A DNA stretch of 28,119 bases from a virus: positions 1 through 28,119 of the IMG/VR virus record IMGVR_UViG_3300035034_003358. The stretch is one strand, 5' to 3'. The position numbers and the translations under genes were made by a program. This document shows, piece after piece, positions 22,771 to 28,119 of this stretch (the stretch's first letter is position 1; each line of letters starts with the position of its first letter). Below the pieces are notes generated by a model. That model was not told the origin of the DNA. It saw nothing but the letters and a program-made list of their open reading frames with translations, and did not search any database.

Positions 22771-23025
22771 TCAATCATCTTCGTAATTACTATCGTAATC
22801 TTGCTTAATTAACTGTATTTTTTTCTTGATTCTTTTGATAATAGCTTCCATATTACGACAATGCCTTCTGGCATCAACACCACCTTCTTTGACCTTCTTG
22901 GGTCCAAGAAACTTTTTTAACCTTTTATCAAAACCTTCGAGTTCTTCTAACAAAAGAAGAACTTCTGGTTTTAATTCATAGTTATCGTTTTTATTCCAGC
23001 CTTCGTAATATCTCTTATCAAGCAT
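22771..23025 (-). CDS. small basic helical protein after the portal gene
   Basis: An 84-residue protein, helical and basic in its second half (DARRHCRNMEAIIKRIKKKI). That stretch resembles the ARK-rich helices of histone H1-like Hc1 proteins common in Bacteroidota and their phages, but the match is by eye only. The ATG overlaps the portal end by eight bases, so it is translated with the portal. In T4 the gene next to the portal is the prohead core protein gp67, also small, so a prohead core or DNA-binding role is possible. The pattern is too short to decide. Confidence 0.72.
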   Translation of the reverse strand: MLDKRYYEGWNKNDNYELKPEVLLLLEELEGFDKRLKKFLGPKKVKEGGVDARRHCRNMEAIIKRIKKKIQLIKQDYDSNYEDD

Positions 23026-25063
23026 TACCTTTATTTCTATTTCTTAGCATTTGCCCAATCTTATCCATCAACTCTTCGCTGTCTTGAGTAACATCTTCAG
23101 CATTGCCTATTAAAGGGTTTGTCGAAACCACTTCTTCTTGTATAACTTCTCTACCCATTCCCCTCTTTTTTAGACCATCTTTTATGCTGTCCATAAGTTT
23201 TTTAGAGTCTCTGTTCATTGAACTACCTCTCTTAATTAGAGCGTTGCTATCAGCTATATTTTCTTTATTACCACTCTTTTTGTTATCTTCACCAAGGAGG
23301 TTTGTCAACATATGATCAACGTACTTATCAGAAAGTGCTTGAGCTTTTCTAAATTTAGACTCGGCTATTGGAGCTTCTGGCTCAGGAGCTGCTTCTCCAC
23401 CGCCTTCATCACCACCTTCTGGTCCGCCTTCTATTCCTGGGATTTCATCTGCTCCTCCCATATCGAGACCTCCACTTCCAAAGTCAGAGCCTCCGCCACC
23501 ACCTCCTCCGAGGTCGCCTTCGTCTCCTTCTTCTCCGCCTTGCTGCATCATTTCTTCTGCACCTTCGATCTCAAACTTTTCATCAAGCTCTCTAAATAAA
23601 CCAATCTTCTTATACATTTCAACTGCAGAATCAATTTCAGCAAATATCTTCTTCTCAACTTTCTTCTGCTTAAGAATAAGTTTGATCTCACTCTTAGAAA
23701 ATCCAAGAATGTTTTCCATAGCCCAAACATAAGATACTGGAGATGTTGCTTCTGCAGAAAACATTTCCTTAAACACCTCAAGACGAGCCTTCATAGTCTC
23801 TAACTTCAATAACTCTTGCTGAGTTGAAGGGTTTGTAAGCGATAGAGTGAAGTTATTTATGTCATCTTCAAATCCATTAAAGTATAAATGTATGTTCGCA
23901 ACCCTCTTAAGCTCTGCAAGTACTGATTGCTGAATTGTATTAATTGTTCTCGCAAATCTAAGGTCCTGCTGAGAAAGTGTAGAACCTCCTGGAAGTGATT
24001 CACCATAGTTAAGGTAATTCTTAGGAACTTGGATTGAGGCAAATAACTTATTTTGTAAATATTCAATATCTTGTATGTCACCAAGGTTTGAAGCTCCTGG
24101 GAGTGTTTCGATTTTTGATGATCTATCAGCTCTCATAGGAATGAAGTAATCCTCAGTAACATTCATTGGATTATACTTCATGTTAATATTACCAGTATTC
24201 TGATCAACAATAGGCTGCTTCTTAAGTTGCATCTGAAACTGTTGAATAAACTGACCAACATCAGCATGCTCTAGGTTACCTACATCAATATAAAAAACCC
24301 TTCTCTCTGGAGCTCTTGTAATACGATATACAAGCATAGAATCCTCCGCAAGCTGAAGCTGCTTCCAAAGCTTTCTTGCTGGGTCAAGCATAGATCGACC
24401 ATAAGGCAGCTTTCTTGTATCTTCAAGAAGTCTAAAGTGAGCAACTTGCCAATCTTCAAAGTAATCACCAGTTGTTTCCCATCTAAATCTTACATTATCA
24501 GTCCTTCCCTCATAACCCTCTTCTCTATGAATTTCTTCCGAAGAAAGTGTCATTACATCATATATTCCCTCATCCTTATCAATATGAAGGTGAAGGAAAA
24601 AGTCTCCATACTTAAGTAAATCTCTAATCCATAACTTAAGTGCAAATTCTATATCAAGCCTATTATAGAAAAGGTCCTCAAGAACAGTCTTAACTCTTGC
24701 ATTTTCTGAAAATATATCAAGTATCTTACCGTTTTCACCCCTGGTAATACACTCATCTCTCATTATATTAAGTGCAGCAGCAATCTCTGGAGACATATCC
24801 ATGGCTCTGAAATCCTGGTAGGAATTAATCCTATCTGTATCATAATAGATTGTTCTTGTATAAAGATCGTGAGCAATCTTATTAACCTGCCAGTCAAGGA
24901 ATTGCTGCTGAATATTCTCTATACTATTAGAAGTACGTATTAAACCGTTATTAGGTTGTGTTATCCCTGGGTTTTCAACTTTTGGGGTCCTCCTTCTATT
25001 TTTGTTAATGGCATCGTTAACACCACTAAATATACTTAAGTCATTTTTTTTATCGTCAGCCAT
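23018..25063 (-). CDS. portal vertex protein (gp20-like)
   Basis: A 681-residue portal of the T4 gp20 family. The dodecameric portal sits at the capsid vertex, nucleates prohead assembly, docks the terminase and later joins the tail. Clear family segments are YRITRAPERRVFYIDVGNL (246-264), a region with an EDYFIPMR-type strand at 304-311, IETLPGASNLGDIQDIEYL (318-336) and a following helix with VPKNYLNYG. The size is larger than T4 gp20 (524 residues) because of the C-terminus: residues 505-566 are almost pure Gly/Glu/Asp with Pro, a flexible acidic stretch, followed by about 115 more residues ending in a basic segment (GQMLRNRNKGNA). A TATTTAT motif is 14 bases before the ATG. The terminase gene lies directly upstream. 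Confidence 0.95.
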   Translation of the reverse strand: MADDKKNDLSIFSGVNDAINKNRRRTPKVENPGITQPNNGLIRTSNSIENIQQQFLDWQVNKIAHDLYTRTIYYDTDRINSYQDFRAMDMSPEIAAALNIMRDECITRGENGKILDIFSENARVKTVLEDLFYNRLDIEFALKLWIRDLLKYGDFFLHLHIDKDEGIYDVMTLSSEEIHREEGYEGRTDNVRFRWETTGDYFEDWQVAHFRLLEDTRKLPYGRSMLDPARKLWKQLQLAEDSMLVYRITRAPERRVFYIDVGNLEHADVGQFIQQFQMQLKKQPIVDQNTGNINMKYNPMNVTEDYFIPMRADRSSKIETLPGASNLGDIQDIEYLQNKLFASIQVPKNYLNYGESLPGGSTLSQQDLRFARTINTIQQSVLAELKRVANIHLYFNGFEDDINNFTLSLTNPSTQQELLKLETMKARLEVFKEMFSAEATSPVSYVWAMENILGFSKSEIKLILKQKKVEKKIFAEIDSAVEMYKKIGLFRELDEKFEIEGAEEMMQQGGEEGDEGDLGGGGGGGSDFGSGGLDMGGADEIPGIEGGPEGGDEGGGEAAPEPEAPIAESKFRKAQALSDKYVDHMLTNLLGEDNKKSGNKENIADSNALIKRGSSMNRDSKKLMDSIKDGLKKRGMGREVIQEEVVSTNPLIGNAEDVTQDSEELMDKIGQMLRNRNKGNA

Positions 25064-25071
25064 CTATGCGT

Positions 25072-25084
25072 ATTTTAATAAATA
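25072..25084 (-). promoter_or_regulatory. candidate late promoter before the portal gene
   Basis: TATTTAT at 25084-25078 on the minus strand, then TAAAATA, with 14 bases to the ATG at 25063. It fills the 49-base gap after the terminase stop. Confidence 0.6.
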
Positions 25085-25112
25085 TATGTATTGGAATCTA
25101 TAAATTAAATAG

Positions 25113-26861
25113 TTATCCCATTAGCCACGTCAAGTCATCATCTGGACCTCCATTTTCTCCAGTAGTTGGATTCCCATTTCCATCAAACAAATAGATGCTA
25201 CTACCTCCTTTTGGAGCTTCTTTTTTATCACCGCTGACAATTGGCCTACCTTTAGAAGAGTTTGAATTCAGCATCATAGCATTAAGCATGCTCTTTGTCA
25301 TTTCCGTACTTGAGGTAACATTTTCAAATTCTGTATCACGTATATAAAGAGCAAGTCCAAGTCCAAAAATAAGGTCATCATTAAATCCAGGCTCGTGCTC
25401 TGGCTTGTCTCCATTCATGATAAATGTTTCAAATTCTGACATCAATCTTTGAGAATGCAGAGTTAATGAGTTTTCTCTCATATGCTCAATAATAGCTTTA
25501 ACAAGCAAAACTCTATTCTTTCTTGTAGTTTGAAATCCTGGGATTTCAGTACCTTCATTTACTTTGTAATCATAATGCCTTACGTGAATATCTTTAACAT
25601 TTTTAGAAAAATACAATCTGTTTCTTGGGTAGTCGAATTTATCTCTTATATCAAAACAAACACCAAGACCAAATGAGTTGGCCTCGATTACTATATATGC
25701 CATATTATACATCTTAGCTACGTAGTTTATCACAAAAGGAAATAAATCGGGAGATACCTTTTCTCTAAACTCAGCTACTTGCTCAAGCGTGTCTACATTG
25801 AGAACTTGAATCGTGGAGAAATCCTTTCCATCACCCCTGGCGACATCGGCCCCTATTATATATTGCTCACCTTCTTCTGGCGTTTTAAATATCCTGAGGT
25901 TTGACTCGTTATCTGTGATCTCTCCAAATTTTTCAAAATCCCCCTTCTCAAGATAATTAAACTTTATATAATTAACTGGGTCACAATCTGCATCTACCTT
26001 TTTCTTATATGCTGAAACAAGCTGTGAATCAATAGCAAGTCTCTTCGAACCTTCGAACGAAAGATCAAGCTCCTGAGCAATCTTAACACTATCCCAGTGA
26101 AGCCTCTTACACTGAGCTTCATACCAAGGACTCCATGGATACTCATTACCCGTTGAGTCCATCCTATATTCAAGACCAACAATACTATGTGGATTTTCCG
26201 TCCAGTGAACGGTTGTGCCAACAAAGTCCTCTGGATTATCATGATTACTATTAATTGAAGCTTTCCAGGTTTTATAATATAAATTACCAGTACCATTTGG
26301 AGTGGAGATCATAATACACTTACCTCCAGTTTGTGACAGAGCCATACCAGCACCCATCCAAATATCTTCATCATCCTTAATAAAGGCTGTCTCATCAAGA
26401 ATAAGCATTGTAAGTGATTCACCACGACCTGCATCTGGGCTACTCGCCTTAGCCTCTGCCCATGAACCGTTTGAAAACTCTATCTTCTTAGTATTGTTTG
26501 TACCAATAGAGTCTGGTTTCATATAAGATGGAGTCTTTTCAATAAATTGCTTAACAGTCTTAAGGAATCTCATAGCCCCAGCACCATCATTGGCAATTAT
26601 TAAAATTTTCTCATCATATCTAAACAACAACCTCCAAGCAACATAACCAGCTGTAACAACTGACAAACCAGTTTGCCTTGATTTAAGAATTATATTATTT
26701 TGATGTTTGTGAAATTTTGTGATACAATCTTCTTGGTATTCAAAACACTTCATAGGAAGTACAGCCTTCTTTCTTGCGTTGAACACATAACCATAGTGAT
26801 TCAAATAATAAAGAGGGTCTGAAGCGCATTTAGCAAATTCAACCATTTTCTTGTCTATCAT
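25113..26861 (-). CDS. large terminase subunit (gp17-like)
   Basis: A 582-residue packaging motor protein that cuts concatemeric DNA and pumps it through the portal; T4 gp17 is 610 residues. The N-terminal ATPase has a deviant Walker A at 60-67 (KSRQTGLS) in which the usual GKT lysine is Leu and a Lys lies at the start of the loop, as in lambda gpA. Walker B is LILDE (153-157), and the coupling motif is STPNGTGN (186-193). The C-terminal RNase H-fold nuclease has D339 in IIGADVARGDG, E393 in YIVIEANSFG and D495/D496 in GFNDDLIFG. A TATTTAT motif lies 14 bases before the ATG. No small terminase gene is seen next to it; the small Ig-like gene upstream does not resemble gp16. Confidence 0.96.
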   Translation of the reverse strand: MIDKKMVEFAKCASDPLYYLNHYGYVFNARKKAVLPMKCFEYQEDCITKFHKHQNNIILKSRQTGLSVVTAGYVAWRLLFRYDEKILIIANDGAGAMRFLKTVKQFIEKTPSYMKPDSIGTNNTKKIEFSNGSWAEAKASSPDAGRGESLTMLILDETAFIKDDEDIWMGAGMALSQTGGKCIMISTPNGTGNLYYKTWKASINSNHDNPEDFVGTTVHWTENPHSIVGLEYRMDSTGNEYPWSPWYEAQCKRLHWDSVKIAQELDLSFEGSKRLAIDSQLVSAYKKKVDADCDPVNYIKFNYLEKGDFEKFGEITDNESNLRIFKTPEEGEQYIIGADVARGDGKDFSTIQVLNVDTLEQVAEFREKVSPDLFPFVINYVAKMYNMAYIVIEANSFGLGVCFDIRDKFDYPRNRLYFSKNVKDIHVRHYDYKVNEGTEIPGFQTTRKNRVLLVKAIIEHMRENSLTLHSQRLMSEFETFIMNGDKPEHEPGFNDDLIFGLGLALYIRDTEFENVTSSTEMTKSMLNAMMLNSNSSKGRPIVSGDKKEAPKGGSSIYLFDGNGNPTTGENGGPDDDLTWLMG

Positions 26862-26869
26862 ACCTGTAT

Positions 26870-26882
26870 TTTTTAATAAATA
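26870..26882 (-). promoter_or_regulatory. candidate late promoter before the terminase gene
   Basis: TATTTAT at 26882-26876 on the minus strand, then TAAAAAA, with 14 bases to the ATG at 26861. The only weak Shine-Dalgarno-like AGG in the window's late leaders lies here, three bases before the ATG region. Confidence 0.6.
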
Positions 26883-26906
26883 GGGGTAAAAAATGAATTC
26901 TCACTT

Positions 26907-27215
26907 TTACAATCCAACATACACGGTAGCGCTACCAGGTTCTATGTTTCTTACATCAACGGTATCTGATACGAAAATTACATTTGTAGAATTGTTCTTT
27001 GCATACAATTGATAATCGCCAGAAGTTGATGCCGACCACTCAGCTGTAAAAACTCCTCTTGAGAAATCTGTAAGACCTATACTCACTGTAATACCAGTAT
27101 CTATAATGCCGTCTTTGTATATGGCAGTATCAAACGTGGCACCAATAACTGGGTTATTATCTGGGTTTAAAGATAATATTTGTTCATATACAGTTTCGCC
27201 AGTGATGATTGTCAT
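26907..27215 (-). CDS. small Ig-like beta-sandwich protein, probably virion-associated
   Basis: A 102-residue protein with alternating hydrophobic strands across most of its length. The segment around residues 45-90 (TDFSRGVFTAEWSAS, then SGDYQLYAKNNS, then VIFVSDTVDVRN) looks like an Ig/fibronectin-like sandwich, as found in small phage decoration or neck proteins. No signal peptide and no catalytic motif are seen. It precedes the terminase and has its own TATTTAT motif, so it is probably a late structural gene. The actual partner (capsid surface, neck or fibre) cannot be told. Confidence 0.75.
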   Translation of the reverse strand: MTIITGETVYEQILSLNPDNNPVIGATFDTAIYKDGIIDTGITVSIGLTDFSRGVFTAEWSASTSGDYQLYAKNNSTNVIFVSDTVDVRNIEPGSATVYVGL

Positions 27216-27223
27216 AACAGAAT

Positions 27224-27236
27224 TTTTATATAAATA
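27224..27236 (-). promoter_or_regulatory. candidate late promoter before the Ig-like gene
   Basis: TATTTAT at 27236-27230 on the minus strand, then ATAAAAA, with 14 bases to the ATG at 27215. It occupies the 35-base gap after the patatin gene. Confidence 0.6.
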
Positions 27237-27250
27237 GCTTCAAAAGATTA

Positions 27251-28119
27251 TTATTCTATCTCTTTGAATACATTAGACCTGGTGATTCTGTACTTTTTTA
27301 CATTGCCCGACTTTGCATTAATATAACCTTCATCCCACCATTGCATCATCTGCTCTTTTTCGAATACAAGAGAATTATCAGTAAGCATATATGGTGTGTA
27401 GTATATATTTACAGAAACCTCACGACCATATGAATTTAATTTACTTAGATCAATGTTGTCTTTTGCAATTTTTCTTTGCATAATATCCATAAGTCTAAAG
27501 AAATATTGAAGGAGGTTATTTATTCTACTTCTTTTTACAGCACCAAAGCCTTCTGGCGCAAGAACAATTACATCAACCTCTGTGGCTCCATTTTCTATTG
27601 CTACCTGAATTGGTATATGCTGATAGATCGCTCCATCTGCATATTGACACTCATATTTCTCAACTATGCTAGTAAATATAGGAGCATTGGAAGATGCCCA
27701 TAACCAATCTACAAAGTCTTCATATGTATTATCATTTGATGATTTAAACTCTGGTCTTTTATCTGTTAAGTTAGATACAACTGCGATTACTTCTTTATCT
27801 GATTTATAGAGCCTATCAAAATGCTTTTCCTTAAAGTGCTTCTTGATCAGGTTTCTTAAGTTATGGGTTTCTCCTAGTGTTTTTTTAAAAGAAACAAACC
27901 GCTTTACAGCATTCATTACTTTGACGTTACCATTTTTATCAAAAGGGTTTTTAGAAAATATATCATCAGATGTTATACTGGTATACCCCTCCTTTAAAAT
28001 GCTTAACTCTCTTATTGAAGTGAGGGGGGCGAGTAAACTACCAGTTGATGTTCCTACGAATAGATCATAGTCCTTTTCCTGATCTTCTATTAAATGTTGA
28101 ATCACGCCACCAGCCCATG
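27251..28119 (-). CDS. patatin-like phospholipase, N-terminus beyond the window
   Basis: At least 289 residues of a patatin-family lipid acyl hydrolase. The nucleophile elbow GTSTGS (GxSxG) follows YDLFV, and the second member of the Ser-Asp dyad is in YADGAIYQHIP. Between them, WLWASSNAPIFTSI matches the family's ASSAxPxxF segment. A GTG at 28105 could serve as a start, but it would remove the oxyanion-loop region. The frame stays open to the window edge with WAGGV just before it, so the true start lies further upstream. No signal peptide or membrane segment is visible. Patatins cleave phospholipids; in a phage this could serve entry, lysis or membrane remodelling, or counter host defence. 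The gene sits directly before late structural genes. Confidence 0.88.
   Translation of the reverse strand, partial: WAGGVIQHLIEDQEKDYDLFVGTSTGSLLAPLTSIRELSILKEGYTSITSDDIFSKNPFDKNGNVKVMNAVKRFVSFKKTLGETHNLRNLIKKHFKEKHFDRLYKSDKEVIAVVSNLTDKRPEFKSSNDNTYEDFVDWLWASSNAPIFTSIVEKYECQYADGAIYQHIPIQVAIENGATEVDVIVLAPEGFGAVKRSRINNLLQYFFRLMDIMQRKIAKDNIDLSKLNSYGREVSVNIYYTPYMLTDNSLVFEKEQMMQWWDEGYINAKSGNVKKYRITRSNVFKEIE

Noticed and set aside
28103-28105. GTG as the start of the patatin gene
   Set aside because: The frame is open upstream to the window edge and the start would cut off the oxyanion-loop region that patatins need.
1-28119. Alternative genetic code with recoded TAG or TGA, as in some Bacteroidota phages
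   Set aside because: All large genes are intact under the standard code, and TAA, TGA and TAG all end genes at tight operon junctions (for example TAG at the end of the HNH gene).

Overview
The window is part of the genome of a tailed, T4-like (contractile-tail) double-stranded DNA phage that probably infects a member of the Bacteroidota. The phage assignment rests on a gp17-type large terminase, a gp20-type portal, two proteins of the gp26 baseplate family, a tape-measure protein and a gp53/LysM-like tail protein, in an order that recalls T4 genes 26-51-27-28-29-48-54. The host assignment is an inference. The replication operon starts behind a TTTG-N20-TATATTTG promoter, which is the Bacteroidota vegetative consensus. 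Start codons almost never have a Shine-Dalgarno sequence. The DNA is AT-rich. TAA, TGA and TAG all serve as stops, so the genetic code looks standard.

Almost everything lies on the minus strand, so the window reads from right to left. It opens at 28119 with the 3' part of a patatin-like phospholipase, a small Ig-like protein, the terminase and the portal with a small basic partner (22771-28119). A replication and nucleic-acid module follows (16764-22689): a DnaE-type DNA polymerase III alpha with a built-in DEDDh proofreading exonuclease, two zinc-ribbon proteins, a 48-residue protein, an HNH endonuclease and RNase HI. Two small genes on the plus strand (16218-16792) interrupt the layout; the second resembles XhlA-type lysis-associated membrane proteins. 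The baseplate and tail cluster then runs to the left end: a Vsr/DUF559-like nuclease, a coiled-coil protein, two gp26-family proteins, an unidentified 482-residue protein, a two-helix membrane protein with its own terminator, the tape measure, a 1472-residue protein with about 30 tandem 22-residue repeats fused to a baseplate-type C-terminus, a gp53/LysM-like protein and a tail protein of more than 899 residues that continues past position 1.

Two promoter classes seem to separate these modules. Nine late or structural transcription units start just downstream of a shared motif, TATTTAT-N3-AAA, usually 13 or 14 bases before the start codon. The replication operon instead has the host-type promoter. 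This layout suggests early expression of the replication genes by host polymerase and late expression of the virion genes from a phage-specific promoter with an extremely short mRNA leader. The motif and the 22-residue repeat protein are the two observations most worth following up. There is no stretch longer than about 120 bases without a gene, and no tRNA, CRISPR array, insertion sequence or attachment site was recognised.
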